Part shown: positions 35,406 to 50,303 of the stretch, piece after piece
Layout: each line of letters starts with the position of its first letter
Numbering within the stretch: the first letter of the stretch is position 1
Assembly (NCBI GenBank): GCA_037577475.1
Contig: CM075188.1
Location: 7,226,501 to 7,290,500, forward strand
DNA from: Chaunax sp. Z400
Lineage: Eukaryota > Chordata > Actinopteri > Lophiiformes > Chaunacidae
Direction of reading: 5' to 3'
Length of the DNA stretch: 64,000 nucleotides
Program-made: the position numbers and the translations under genes
The notes under the pieces: model-generated
Databases searched by the model: none
What the model was told of the DNA's origin: nothing
What the model saw: only the letters and a program-made list of their open reading frames with translations

Positions 35406-36178
35406 AAATGACAGCAGTGAATGACTATTTCATAAAATGCTGGTATGGATCCCATCACCCTCTGGGCTTTAAATCAAAGTTGCCCTCTGGCATCTTTGCA
35501 CAGTGTTAAATCCCCCTGTTAATCACAGGAGCAAGGTCCCAGCAGTCCCAGTGTCCACTTCAAAAAACCAGTGAACAGCTGGTCGTAAATTAGAGGGATA
35601 ATTCGAGATGCTAAGCTAAACTACCCAGAGCTTCACATTTAGCTTGCATGCATGACAGCGACATCAATCTTCTCAGCTAATTCATTCATATAAGTGTAGT
35701 TTCATCACTAATGATTTCCAGATCTTAAACTCAGGGTTCTGCATTTGTATGATCATATTTGTCCCTGTGCACATAAACTATTAACAATGCGATGAGGCTT
35801 TGTCAGCTACCTTGCCATGAGCAACACGTTGTACTTCATTAACCCCATCTTATACTGAAAATATGGGTTCAGTTTCATTAACACACCTAAAGGAATGTTC
35901 TGTAGACACTGCAGAGAGTCTGTGCCTCGTCCCATGAGAAGCTGCAGCTCCTCAGAGGTCAGAGCAGAGAGTGATTTACAGTAAGTCATCTCTGTGACAC
36001 ACAGCAGCTGTAGATGACTCCCTGTGACTGTGCATATACAGATGCAGCGAGTGGCAGTTCTGTCATTAACGTCTTGACTCGCTATGAGAAAGTTCATAAG
36101 GAATTTACCATATTATGTTCCTTACATTGAGAAGAGTTCACTCGGTCAAAAACAGAAATGGGTTCAAACATCAGTGCG
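35406..36178 (-). other. gabrb3: gabrb3 3' UTR and downstream flank
   Basis: Directly 3' of the gabrb3 stop codon on the minus strand. The 3' UTR must start here but I cannot fix its end: the nearest clear AATAAA on the minus strand is at about 35088-35093, inside a dispersed repeat. The minus-strand open frame at 35807-36097 has no motif and is taken as chance. Confidence 0.5.
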
Positions 36179-36526
36179 TTAGTTGACGTAGTAAAGCCAG
36201 TAGATTAAGTTGAAGAGGGAGAAGGTGAAAGGGAATATTATCCGTGACCATCTGTCGATGGCGTTCACATCAGTGAGGTCTGGGATTTTGATTTTGAGCT
36301 GCGAGGATCTTCTCCGCAGACGGGTTTTCTTTAAATGTGCGTTCCTGTCCAGGCTGAGGCGGCCCGGCTCGCGCGGCGTGCTCGGCTTCCTGTACTGGAC
36401 CCCCGAGTTGTCGAACATCATGGAGGAGGAGTTGTGGGTCTCGCTCACGGTGGTTGTGATCTCATTCCCTCCCACTTCGTTGTGGATCTCCAAGGTTGTC
36501 AGCAAAATGTTCCCCTGGGAGTCGAC
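36179..36526 (-). CDS. gabrb3: gabrb3 exon 9 (end of M3-M4 loop, M4, stop)
   Basis: Codons 359-473 and the TAA stop at 36179-36181. Acceptor tgtctag|GTCGAC, phase 0. It starts [18 protein letters not shown], holds [16 protein letters not shown], the [14 protein letters not shown] phosphorylation segment and the fourth membrane helix [19 protein letters not shown]. 348 bp. Confidence 0.97.
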   Translation of the reverse strand, partial: VDSQGNILLTTLEIHNEVGGNEITTTVSETHNSSSMMFDNSGVQYRKPSTPREPGRLSLDRNAHLKKTRLRRRSSQLKIKIPDLTDVNAIDRWSRIIFPFTFSLFNLIYWLYYVN

Positions 36527-39500
36527 CTAGACACAACAGACAGGAACGCTGTTAAAAATGGGCTGCGAGCTGAGGCTTCAGTGACTGATGACACATGCGC
36601 AGCGTGCGTCAGGCCCCGGGGCCGACGTCTTCGAGCAGGCTGACAGATTGCAGCCTGGGAAACAGAGAGCGGCCTTCAAAACCAGGATTCCTGTCCCAAA
36701 ATTAAATTCACTTCACACAAATCAGCTCAAGGTTGGACTGGATGGCTCGAATACTCGTGTCATGACAACTATTGCTTCCCACACAAAAACATAAATCATT
36801 CAGACATATGGGGCAAAAATAGAGCCACAGTATGAACACAGGGAAAAATGTGATGACAAGACATGTGAGGGGGTGACGTGGGGAATATTTTTTTTTCTTA
36901 GCCCTTTTCACTCGATCTTATTCCGTGATGAACATTTTGCGATCCAACTCACACCTCATGTACATGATGTATAAACTCATCGTTTTAGTAGGTTGTTAAG
37001 CTGGTTATTTGTCTTGGGAACAAAACATATAAGTAGTGACATAAACAGCTTTCTAGAGCAGGTAAAAACCTCTCTGATCAAGTCTCTCTTCATAACCCTT
37101 ATGGAAAATAATACTTAGCACATAGTGATGTATTTAAATTAGTGGATAAAAGATATATTTGTTGTCATCATGTAATCAACTACAACAGATCATCCTTCCT
37201 CTCATTGATATATTTTCAAATAATGCTTTTATGTCAATAAATGTTTTTATTCTGAATGAGGTGTTTATATGGAGCGTTTTCATTGTGATTGAGCTTTTAA
37301 ACCGATTTTAATCAGAATGATAAAAAATAATACATGTGAACCCAGCTATGGTTTCCCTTTGTCAAACGGTTTAAAAGGTGCTATATAAATACAATTTGAT
37401 GTATTGATTGATTGATTCAAAGTAGATTCATTTACCCAATGAGCTAATTGATAATAATGAAGAAATAATAATAATAAAAAAATAATAATGGCAATGTGTA
37501 CTAGGATTTACTGACAGGATATTAGGGCCACAAACGCATACAGACAATAAAAAGGTAGAACACCACAGAGGAAGAGACTCATACGTTGTGGTGATTCAAA
37601 CAGAAATGACTGGTTGAGATGTTGTGATTAAATTGTTAAATGAGGAGGTCAAACTTTGCCCTGCAGCAGCAAAGTTTCAGAGGAGGTTTCAGAGATGAGA
37701 CACAACAGGCTGTGACAGGCACTCACCCGCCGTGAGTGACGACGCCCTTGTACCTGATTGGACAGTTTAACGGACGAAGACTTGCAATTGCGTCCTTCCA
37801 GAACGGACTAGCCAGGAGAAACACAAACAGAAACCCTTTTGTCTGAGCTTCGGTCAGGTGTTAGCTGAGATGCTCACAGTCAGGAGGACGATGGGTGAAT
37901 CAGGAAGTAATTTGGACAAGCCTAGAGCTGACACTGAATATGACATCATTTGATCCAAGTGATATTTCCTTTCTACCAATGTGCAAATGACATGATGAAA
38001 ATAAAACTACTAACAAATGTCACTGCAAACCCTTCCATTTAAAAGGTTGCATGAATGTAAAATGTACTTTTGGAGCTTTGGTTGTCAGTCAGAGTTCATG
38101 ACCTAACAGTGGATCTTTCAGGAAGTGAGGTTTGGACCTTTGAAGGGACTGAAGATCAGAATATGTTGGACTCTGTTCTGAAATTACATGAAATTTGACT
38201 AAATGATCGCATTTCTGCATTTGAAGCTTCCAGACCTTACACTGCATCATGCTACTTTAGTTAAAAGGAATTTACATTACAAATGATCATACAATGGATA
38301 TGGACATATATTTTTTGGCTGTAGAGCTCCACATGAACAGTGCATGCTACACATCATTATATATACAGCAGGTACCAAAGGTGAAAACTTTCAAAAGATG
38401 TGCCGAACACTGAGCCCCACATTAAAGACTGGTTCCCCCTCAGTCGATTCACTGGGTACAACACATGTAGTATGGGATATCACGCCCTCTATTCACGCCG
38501 TAAAGGCAGATGACCTGTGGTGACGTATGTGAGGTCCCACCCACACATAAATATGTGCGTCACCACAGTCATCCTTCAGTTCCATAGCCGCTCTTCACCG
38601 AGCCCAGCTGGGCGGCGGGGATACCAAGTGTTGTACCTCGTTCCTCTACTTCAGGGAACAGAAGTTATAGTCATAACATTTTGTTCCCTTTCAGTCGATT
38701 CACTGGGTACAACACATGTAGCATGGGACATGTATACACGCCCCGCAGAGCAGCCAGTTATAGTCATAACATTTATAGTCATTACATATATAGAGTTATA
38801 GTCATAATATTTTGTTTTACTGCAGTTAGAGCTCTTAAAAGACGATGGCTTCTTGTGTGTGCAACTGGATTCTCTAGTGTCTTGAGATGATTCTCACCTT
38901 GGGTTTATCAAATCTGTCATTACTTGTCTTCTGTGCCTTCTCCGCCAGCCTCTTCTGCATCTGAGGGCCTCTTCCAAAGAAGATGTAGTTGACAAAGGCA
39001 TACTCCAGCAAAGCCAGGAAGACAAAGACGAAGCAGCCCATGAGGTACATGTCTATAGCTTTGACGTAGGGGATTTTGGGCAGAGTCTCTCTTAAATGGG
39101 TGTTGATGGTTGTCATGGTCAGGACAGTGGTGATCCCTGGAAGCAGAGAAAATTTTAATCATTATGGAGAATAATTATTTCAGACAGATATTCTTTTTGT
39201 TCTGTCAGTGAAACGGCCTCTGCTTTATATTTCAGTTATGTTCTTAGCCTCGTCACTGATGTACCCCTGTTGGACTAAGTCATAACTAGTGTATATAAAA
39301 AATGTTTAAACGTGCTATGATGCCTGGCTCACTCCCATATTAATAAAGTTACTTTTAGTGTTCAGCCTTGCTGCTAACTTACCCCAATGGAACAAATGAA
39401 ACATAAAAATAAAACATAAAAATAACCAAAAAAAATCACCCAAGCCAAAAATAATTTTCTCCACAGACAACAATTATAAAAGAGATGTGTGTAAAACAGC

Positions 39501-42500
39501 TTAAACTAGAAACACTTATTCAATTATTAATTCTGTGCAGTATTGATTTTTCAACCATGAAGTCTTATATATGCAAATCTTTGCCGAGTGCCTAAAAATG
39601 ATGTGTGTAACATCCTAATGTAAATTGTCAAAGTATAAATCTATGGGCCGAGTGCCACACACTGAGGCACCAAACCAGTAAGTGAGAGAACCATTTTGGA
39701 TGACCTACTTTGAATAAAGTAAACATGACTCTGTTGATATCAATAGTATGTCAGTTATACCACTCATGACTAGTAAGATAATTCATAGGAAACGTTCCTG
39801 CTGAATATTCCTCCATGGGAATAAAAGTAAGAAGTTTTTTAATTACAACTCATTAAGACAATTTTCACAAGGAAAAAGTTCCTGGATGCCTCATATTGGC
39901 AAATTTGAATTTATTTACTTGGATAAGCAGAACATGTTCCACTATATGGTTTACAGCTCATGCAGCACACAAGGAGTGAACAGACTCAGCAAATACACAG
40001 TAGTGTAGAATTTCTCTCCATAATGTGCACCAGCAACAACAAATGTGTCCATGTTGTTTTGACTCACCAACCTGAACGGTGAGTCTATTTCTGTCGACTC
40101 AGGCTTACATAATATAAATAATAAAATGTAGCACAGTACAGCTCTCTATACGTGAGGGGGTGTTGAGAACACTGTGGGTTTATGGGATTGATTTCTGCAC
40201 AACACAGAGTAAGAATCTCCTCTCAAAACTCAGAGGAGAGGGTTCTCAATAAATATCATCCAAAATATTTTCAATGCAGTACAACAGAGGTTACTGTTTG
40301 TTTGTTTTTTGTACATTACATCAGTACAAATTATTAAGTATGTAGCAATACCAAGGTGAAGGTGAAGTCTAATGGAGACTGTTCATATCTGGTATTAACA
40401 TCCATCCTGGGTGATCCGTGATCACAAGTGGACACCTTTGAGTCTGTCAGTTCACACCTGACATTATAACGTGTCTCCACATGCATCTCGAGTGACCGCT
40501 TGTGATCGGACCTCACTCCCCAGCTCTATATGCAGATAAACACATCACTGGGACAAACAGACACAATGTTTTACACAAATAAAGACGTAATATGAAGTCA
40601 AATATTTGCTGAATTTACAATAAGACCCAGATAATTAAGAATTCATCACGGAAAGCGTTTCATAAACTTATGAACAAAAACAAGCAATTCTTTTAAGGGA
40701 GTCTGGGGACTTTCACACGGTTGACAAAGTAGCCTATATTCTAATTTATTCACATGTACACTGCCAATAAAATGTTGTCTTCTTTCATATATTACTATAT
40801 GTGATTATTACTACTATTCTGACTATTATATGGTTATGACTATACCATTCTTATATATGATTATCCACAGTTTGCTAATCCTCTCACCCAGCAATAGACC
40901 AATAACAGCCTCATAACTCATCACAGCAGTTCTGTCAGGCTTTGGATTTGTTTCAGAGGTAAATCAATATGCATGAGGGTGTGGTGAGAGTGATATTCAG
41001 CATTTGAGTCTGGAGGACGATGTCTGAAGTTTTTCACTCTCTCTGGATCAAGAGAGTGTAAGGAATACGCAGTATCTATCTGCTGTTTATAAGCTGCAAA
41101 CTTAGCATGTCCAGTTAAATAGCTTGATACCCACAGTATTACCGAGTGTTGCTTAAAAGGCCAAGGAGCTCATTGACGAAACTCTTTTTTTGCAGTGATA
41201 CAGGTTATGTAAAAAAAAAAAAAAGACAAAGACAAACATATAGACTGTAGTATTTCCTCACTGATGCTATCAGAGTTTAGGGTAATGTTATCTCTATCAC
41301 ACTCTTTAATGTAACAAGGGAAGTTTAGAATCTAATATAGCCAAATTCACCTTTATAGCATTATGTTAGCCAAACACATGCTATTCCTGCCCGTCTATGA
41401 AAACATCCTATTTTAAAAACACATCTATGTAGGCTAAGCATCCAAACATCATTTTATGTTGAAATATAAATGAAATAGCAACGTGATGTTTTCTTATCAC
41501 AAGTAAAACACTAAGATTCACTAGTGCTACACCACAATAATGACAATAATGACTGTCATTTCACAATTTGAGCAGAAAAACATTTCTAAAAAAATCAGCA
41601 AACTCATGAAACTATTCTACCCTAGCACCCTTGCTACAGCTGATTTAGTGTCAAAAAAAACGTCAGAAAAGAGAAGCCTGTTTACATCGAGGGGGAACAG
41701 TCAAATATGACTGAGAACTGATAATGCATTTCCCACCATCTCTCACATATCTACCCGTACAGTGAGATTTTCAGTGCATACAGAGTATCATCTCTTATCA
41801 CCCCACTACAAATGGAATTTTCCACTGCTCATATTTGAGGCCAGTTAAGTATCCCTGCAAATTTAGTTTGCCAGAGGATACTCATATCACCATAATGGCA
41901 GAGTGGATGGAAACACAGTGAATGACCACATAGATCGTGATTGAATTTTCATAGTACAGTAAGTGTAAATGCTTTCTACCTGCATTGATTGCACAGTGTC
42001 TCAGACAGTGGTCTTCTCATCGAGGGGTCGTTACTGTCCTCTGAACAGGTCCGACCCTCAAATCTACCTGCTCAGAAGGCCCCTATAAACATACTGCATT
42101 CATCTTTTAATTACAGTGACCACACTACGGAGGTTTTATGAATGCTGCAATAACATTCTCCTTCTTACACAGTCAGTACTACTGCATGGATGCTTTATGA
42201 GGAGTTCCATCAGGGTAAATATTCTTGTAGAGATCAATGTGCTCAGGGACAGGAGGGTGTTTTCCTGTGGTGAACTGAGCCTCATATTTGTTTCAGTCCC
42301 AGAGGCCAGTGGAAGGTGTGAGTCTTAGATCCAGGTCAGTCTCCTATTACACCACAGAGCAGCAGCCTCAAAAAGGCTGAAATAAAAATACAGCCATGAT
42401 AAAACATTATTATTTATATCTATCTAATTATCTGTGATGTATGTATTCTGTATGCATTTGATACGGATGAAATTCTTTTGATCCTCTCCATGCATGACCC

Positions 42501-45500
42501 TAGGCTGGGCATCTTTTGAATTCTTTATGCAATATCTGGGTTTTGTTGTCAATGGCAAAACAATAATTTATTTACCAGTAGTAATTTCAATTAAATGATG
42601 TTAAAAAATCCTTTATTCTCATTCAACACAAACCTCTCTAATATTAAGTGAGGATGTGAGGCGACCACCCACTTAGGACACAGAAGGTGTATACCATTTC
42701 ATACCATTAGTGCAGCTTATAATGGGTCATCTTGGTTATAGAGAATCTTTGGTTAAAATTAGTCCTCATTTTGCTACAGAAACCTGGGACTCCAGACTAA
42801 CACTGGAAAGAAAAAGATCACTTCAAGTGAGATGTGAAAGCATAGATAAAACCAAATTAAAAAGGTCAGCTCTGCTGTTTAGATCATCTTCTGGCCAATC
42901 AAATCCAACCAATCATCCTCTCAGGTACAGTCCGGTGAATTGCATAAACCAGAAATGCTCCGAGTAGTGACTGCAGCATCTCTGATAAGGAGGGAGGTAA
43001 TCAATCGTAAACTGAACTCACATAACACAGTCGGATTTTCTTCTGTATAAACATCCATTCAGAATTACCATTATCCCCCCTCACATGGCATGTCTCATTT
43101 TCTTTCTGCCATCTTTTTTAATCTGTACAATACTACCTGTGTGAGTGAGATGGTGCACGCCGATGGTAAAATATTGGTAAATTGCGGGTGTAAGTGCAAA
43201 AGAAAGGCGGGATGGAGAAAGATGACATTTGTTACTCACAGTCTGTAGAGAAAAATGGAGTTGGAACATAAAATAATCATTTCACAGACTTTGTTGTCAA
43301 CGCTCATAACACAGTAATCTTTCAGTAGTTAGTGTTTCTTATTTTTCTTTTGACATGATTGTAATTGTATACAGTGCCACACCTTTTCCTATGAAGTCTG
43401 CTCTATGTGTTCTGTTTCTATGTCAGCAATTGTTTTAATTGTGTGCACCTGTTTTAAATAGGTGACAATCATTTAATCTGCACACCGAGGAAGGCCTCAG
43501 CTTGGGTTGCATTCTCAGTCATACTGATCGTCTATGCTATGTGCTATGCTAATCACAATGTGCATGATAAAATGGCTGACCGCCAGGAAGGAGAGCTGAA
43601 TGCAGACAGACTTGTTGCGGTAGGACATAAAAGCTAAAGTAAGCTAAATGCTATCCATGGTGTGTTTTTCGTGTGTCAGAAATTTAGTGCAATTTTGGTG
43701 CAAAGTTACTCAGTTTTTTGTTGTTTTGTTTTTGAGACACTGAGTGTTGGTTTACATCCACAGTTAACAGCAAACTGCAGGGTATCTTATGAAACACAAA
43801 AGACATGTGACTGAAGGTGAAACTGAGGTCAATCTACTGCATGGGACACATCATACCTAATGCAACTCTGGCAGCCGAGGCATCATAATTTATCCAGAAT
43901 GACACCCAGGATAAGATGGTGATGAGGATGGAGGGCATGTACGTCTGTAGGATGAAGTATCCGATGTTTCGCTTCAGCTTGAAGCTCAGAGACAGTCGAG
44001 GGTAGGCACCTGCAGGAGAACACAGCCAAGAGGAGAAAGCCCTCTTTGATTCAAGAGGAACAAGGGGGTGCCTGGCACTTTGTTTTGGTTCCTATGGCAA
44101 TGGCTCATGAAATGATTTCATCACCATGGAAACATACAAGCGTGGTACAAATTGCAAATCATCTTATGAAACTTTGATACTATGGGTGTGAAAACACCAC
44201 AGTGCAGATAAAATGTAAAACTTCTGTTTATCACTCATTTATACCATTGACTTTATCACGTCACAGCATGCACACTAAAGAGAGGAAACTGTCTGATTTA
44301 CAAACATTCATATGGCATGTGGGCAGCACCATCGTGAACTCACCTGTGGAAAAGACCACGTTCCTGGAAACCAGTTTGTAGTCGACGATGGAGAACTGAG
44401 GGAGCTCGATTCTTGTCACCCCAGTCACAGCAGTGTCTCCTCCTTTCCAGTAGAACTCTATGTCATCTGTTGTGTAACCATCTGCGCAGGGAACAGGGAA
44501 GGTGTGATTCATGTGAACGGAAATGAACAGAGAAGCACAGCTGTCTGAGTCTTTGTGAGAGAGCTTGAATTAATTATATATTTTTATTTGCTTAAGTGAA
44601 ATCTGGGAGCCTGATAGCTCCACCTGATTTACAGTAACTCTTATGAATCATACAGACTTGGCTGCCTTTAACTGCTGATTACATGAGATGTAAAACTTCA
44701 TGGGGATGCGTGTCACTGCAGGCAGGCAGACTTATAGAACAGGTATGGGATCCATAATTACAATAGTTTTAGCACAGATAGCCAAATATGTCATGAAGAC
44801 AAGTGAAGTTGGATGAATCAGTAATGCTGTCTACTATGGAAATCACTGTCTGTTCAAACCTGGGTGGACACAGTAGTTCTGACTGGAGAGAGTGAAGCAA
44901 GCAATCTGAATGAGATACGACTGCTTAATAAATCAAATGCAATTCAGCAGCCTGTGCAGTTTCTGTCTCCATGAGATGAGGAGTGAGGCGTTAACTTACA
45001 ACTCTCAATTTCCAGAGTGCAATTCTGTTCGTCCAACGGGTATCTCCTCAGATCCATCATACAAGCCGCTGTCGTCGTGATTCTGAATCAGAACAAAAAC
45101 AAAACTCAGGTATACATTACTTGGGCCCCCTTGTTTTAAGTTGTTTAATTAAAATCATGAATGTACTGTGCAAATACGGAGAGATGTGCTCAATCACAAT
45201 CGGTGAAGAAAAGATTAAAAACTGATTTCAAATAGGTTAAATCATATCTGCAAGACACAAACATCTTGGTAATTCGGTGACATTCGTTATTATTTGTTTG
45301 GAAGTCAAACCCTGTCAGTTTGTGCTCCTGGTGCCTTTGAGACCTGCAGTGTTACACTGAGAATCCCATCCTGAGCTGCAGTCCAGATTAATTCAAGACA
45401 CGAGTTATGAGCTAAAGAGAAATCCACTGTCTGTCCACTTTCTGCCACAATGGGCTCAACAGAACACATAGAATAGCACAAATTGAACACTGAGCCACTT

Positions 45501-45704
45501 CATGCACCTTGGACATATTGCTGTATGATAGCATGAAAGCATGTGATAAGAGTAAATGCAACCAATGAGCATGAGCAATGTATTGCTTGGCAATCATTAA
45601 AACTACAAGGGAGGAGGTGTGACATGTTGAAAATGTGTTAATACTCATACGCTTGTTTGTATGTAATACTTCCTGCTCCCCCACTCTATATATATATATA
45701 CATA

Positions 45705-45736
<32 letters not shown>

Positions 45737-48700
45737 CAGTAAGTGTTAATGAAAGTATATCTGGATTTTATCAGGATATGAGACATGTGAATGGAGTAAA
45801 TATGCCTTTAGCTGCAATGAATGATTAAATCTTTCTTCAAGTAGCCCTACTGGACTGGGAATCAGCTATTATTTCTATTTCTCATATTTGTTTAATAATT
45901 ATACTAAATCATTTCAGTTGTTTCTTCTGTTAAGCAACCATCAGTAAAATCAACACTTGATGATGCTTTGTCACATTAAATGACAACTGTTAAAGGGAAC
46001 TCCAAGAAATCTGCTCCAAAAAGAGTTTAGTTCATTCATGGTGACATAAATTAATGTCATGACTTTTTCAATCTGTTTGTTTGATGATTTGATTCTGAAC
46101 CATTGTTTATTTTATATGCTTTTTTTTTTTACACACCCAAATGCTACATTTGAATTGTATCTTTAAGGACCGAACACACTTAACATTGGCAACAAACAGA
46201 AATCTCTATTAATGTTACTTTAGAGATTATTTGCTATTTATGACAGGGGAAAACAAGAGAGGCACTTCAAATAAGGTGGCGAACAACTTGTGGGTTGTTT
46301 GCTTTTTGACACAGGAGAATGGGCGTTATTTAAAATCTGTTTTCATTTTTAAAATACATGATTTACTGCTGGATGGTAACAGAGTAGCTCTGTCATCACC
46401 TTGGGGGATGGGTGATTACACACATGGAGAGGAACCTCACCAACATTTGTAGCTGACATGACATCAGATTCAAACATCGATGCATATATACAACATATAT
46501 GAGCATATATTGCACATTGGGGAATTGAATTGAATTAACCAACATGAGCGAGAATACGTCAGTGAGAGGTTCTGAATGTTGGTTTTCTTCCTGTTAATTA
46601 CTCAGCCCTGATTCATGGCACTTTTTGAGTTCCTAGTGTTTCTCACAAGAAATATGGCGAATCTGCGACTGTTTTTGAGAATTCAAGGTAACAACAGTTC
46701 TTACCTGAGGCCGTAGAGAACAGTACCGTCTGGGTGTAGTCGAATCATGCGGTTCTTAACAGTGACACCATGAACAAAGGACTTCTTGTCATTGAGGAAG
46801 TAGGTGTCTGGGACCCAGAGCTGGTCTGCTACTCTGTTGTCCAGAGTCAGGTTCAGAGGGATCCCTGCATAGGCGAGTCTCTTATCTCTCCAATACTGCT
46901 GGAAGTACATGGTCAGCGTGTAGTCCTGTAGGGAATGAAAACAGCAGAACACAGTTATACTCAACAGGTAATGAAATGGAAAATGCAATGATGTTACTAT
47001 ATGGTAGATGCAGTATAAACCAGGGGGGTCTCAGTAGAGCACATACCAAAGCACAACAACTTATTGTCTGACAGCTGGATTACAATAACAACCGAAAACA
47101 TGATTCTATTCTCTGTCTGAATAAACATAGTTTCTGCCAATTTATATGAGGAATTGTGATCATTTATGTGCATTGAGGAGGACATTTCATTACCTTCTTT
47201 CTTAGCATAAAATTAAACAACTATCAACTGGAAATAAATCTTTTTATGTTTGTTGTTCTTCAGTTCCATAACATTAGTGGGGAAGTGGAATTTCATTCCC
47301 ACAAACATTACAGACTCTGGAAGCTTTGCAGCATTTAAAACCAGTTTTTGGCTAAAATCAGCACAAAAGTGTCACCACCAATGACTGCCTTGTACTTATT
47401 GTATTTATTATAGGCTGCTGATTCTATTTATTATCTGACAATGATGGACTTTACTACATTGTGCTGTTTTATGTGGTGTATTAGTGACCTCTTTATATTG
47501 TGCTGTTTCATGTTATGTATTTGCTGTTTTGTGGTTGTTTTAGTCTACCTTTCCAGGGACCACAGATGTAAATTAGCTGCAAGCTAATTCTGGTGCAATT
47601 ACTTTCCCTGCAAAAATAAACATTCATTCATTCATTTTCTGTAACCACTTATCCTATATAGGTTCACAGGTGGGCTGGAGCCTATCCCAGCTGACTTTGT
47701 CGAATTGTCAAATGACTGTCTGACCAGTCTGTCCTGGGCGACCAGATTTCAAGACCTGTCTCAATGAGGAACTTCTTTCAGCTGCTCCGTGCACAAGACT
47801 GGTGACAGCCCAAACACAATAGACTACCATTACTGCATGCATGCTTACGTTTAGCTTAGTGAATACAAAAAAGATGCAAAGAACGAAAGAAAGACAGACA
47901 GACATATTACCAGGCATACATGCAATGTCATGAGGCTATTTCAATAATTTATTTGACGTTTGTTTGCAGCTAGTTCCACAAGTGGATCCATCAAAACACA
48001 AAAGCTTTTCCAGGCCTTTAATGGAGCTCTTTACTAGCTCACTTGGTGTTGTTCTGCTGACTAATGTCCTTTTAAATAAATAAGCAGGTCTCAGGAAATA
48101 AACAAAAACTTGGCCTGTGCTGAAAAGGCCTACATCTCCATGCTCTGCTGTAATGGCATATAATAGATTAAGATTAATAAAAGCCTGGATTTCCTTGGAA
48201 TATAAAAATCAATACCAGTGTTTCTTTCTAATTATTAGGACCGCATGGTTCCTCAATTAGAAAACCTCACTTTGGATAGATATAAAGATATAAACAGCAT
48301 ACAGAGGAACAAAGGAGCTGCATGATGCTTGACTGACAAAGTATAGACTTGTTTTGTGTTTGGAATGAATTACACTATATGATTTGACTGACAGAATAAT
48401 ACAATATTGATTCCTATGAATTATTCAGTGTGTGTCTGTGTGTGTGTGTCAGAAGATGCATTTAGTCTCCAACCATACTACTGTATATGTATAAAGTTGC
48501 CACTAGTTACTGAAACTCTGTGGGTTTTCATCCATTTAATTGCCTTTTATGTTACACAGAGTATTTTGACAGTTGAAAAATGATTAATGATACTCCTGAC
48601 CACAATTCTCCTAAATCTACATCTAAAAGAAAGGCCAGAGACTATTTTTCAGGTTGTCAGAGTAGGTGCAGGCTTTACAGTAATCTATGTAATAAGGTAT

Positions 48701-50267
48701 GATTGCACTTATTTTTTTTTTTGTCTGTTTAGATTTCTTCTTCTTCTTCTTCTTCTTCTTCTTCTTCTTCTTCTTCCCTCTGTGAGTATAAGCTTCTCTT
48801 GTTACGCTCTCTCCCACATGCAGCTTAGGTGTGGGCTGGGTGAATCAGCTTTGCACAACGGCTGTTCTACAATAGAGATGGAGCCTTTCTACCAACCCTC
48901 TCACTCCAAGTCTGGACCACAACTATTTTAGTCTGCTTTCCATCTTCAGATCTCATCTCAGCAGTTATTGACTGCTTCAGCATTGGAAAAAAGCTATACC
49001 ACATAACTCTCACTGTACTCACTGCACATAAACCTCCCTGCTGTCTAACCTGCTGGGTCCCACAGGGCTCTAATCCAGGCCTCAGCATGTTCCCTACAGA
49101 GGATTTACAGTTTGGGTACAGGAAGAAACCCTCTTTCAGCCACTGATTCACTTGTGAAAATATTTTCAACAGCCTGTCTTAAGCAAAAATAGCTCATCCC
49201 ATCACCCTCGACAGACCGGGAGGTTTTTTAAAGAAGCAGCACTTAATACCACAACAGAATTAACATTGAATACATTTGATCATATAACTAAAGAAATCTG
49301 ATTATACACTTTAAAAATATCCCCACTAATTTAGCGTCTATCTCCAGTAGAACAGGGGAGTGCCACATTAGGAAGCCAGCATATGATTGAGGACTTCAAA
49401 AGGAAAACCTATGGTGATGGTTATTTGAAATTCCTTAAGCACATCCTTCACTTGTTTACAGAAAAGACAGATCATTTTATTTTTCCTCAGAGATCATGAC
49501 AAAGTAAGAGTTGATCCATTTGTTCTGAAACTTCTTTTTCTTCTCAACCATACATACATGTTCCATCTCATCTCCACATTTAAGGACCAAGCTGTCCACT
49601 ACATTGGCTAGCTTTAGCTAACAGCATTAACATAGATGACAGAAGTCATTTCCTGAGACACTCGTCCCACCGGTTACCAAACACCCAGCAGCTTTCTACA
49701 ACCTAACCTTTCAAAATGGTAACTACAGTAGTTTACATTTTAAAAATACATCTGAATACTCCCTGCTCTGATTTGTGTTACGGCACCCAAGGAGTAGGTG
49801 TTGTGTGTTGTCAGATATGTAGACCACGAGAGACAGAAAGGGGTTTGTTCTCAGCACCAGTGAGTAAATGAGGCCCAGTGGGAAGAGGAGACTGTCGTGT
49901 CATCTTGGGCTCGCAGCGTGCAACAGACTCGTACTCAGACACGGTTACTGTGTGCCAGTCAAACATCGTCTACGTCAACTTAACGCCAGGACATCTGCTG
50001 GGAATACAGGAATAGCACTCAGAAACGGTTGCCCTGTGTAAGAGGGGGGCTTTCCATCGCTCCATGAGACGTCCCAAGCGTTCCCAGTAGGATTCAAAAG
50101 CGTGCTATACACATTTTACTAACCATGCGTTAGTAAGTTCAGTTTCTGGATCCTCCCACATGACATTTTACACAGCCTCTCATTACATCATTTCATCCCG
50201 TTCATCACCTAATAGCAGTACGATTATTTCATAGGAGCAGTCACAGGTGAGCTGTTTATGTGTGTGT

Positions 50268-50303
<36 letters not shown>

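Noticed and set aside
35807..36097. 96-codon minus-strand frame just 3' of gabrb3
   Set aside because: It lies in the presumed 3' UTR, shows no domain, and the gabrb3 stop codon is upstream of it.
48587..48931. Open frame with a poly-Leu stretch
   Set aside because: The leucines come from the (TTC)n microsatellite; there are no splice sites or conserved motifs.
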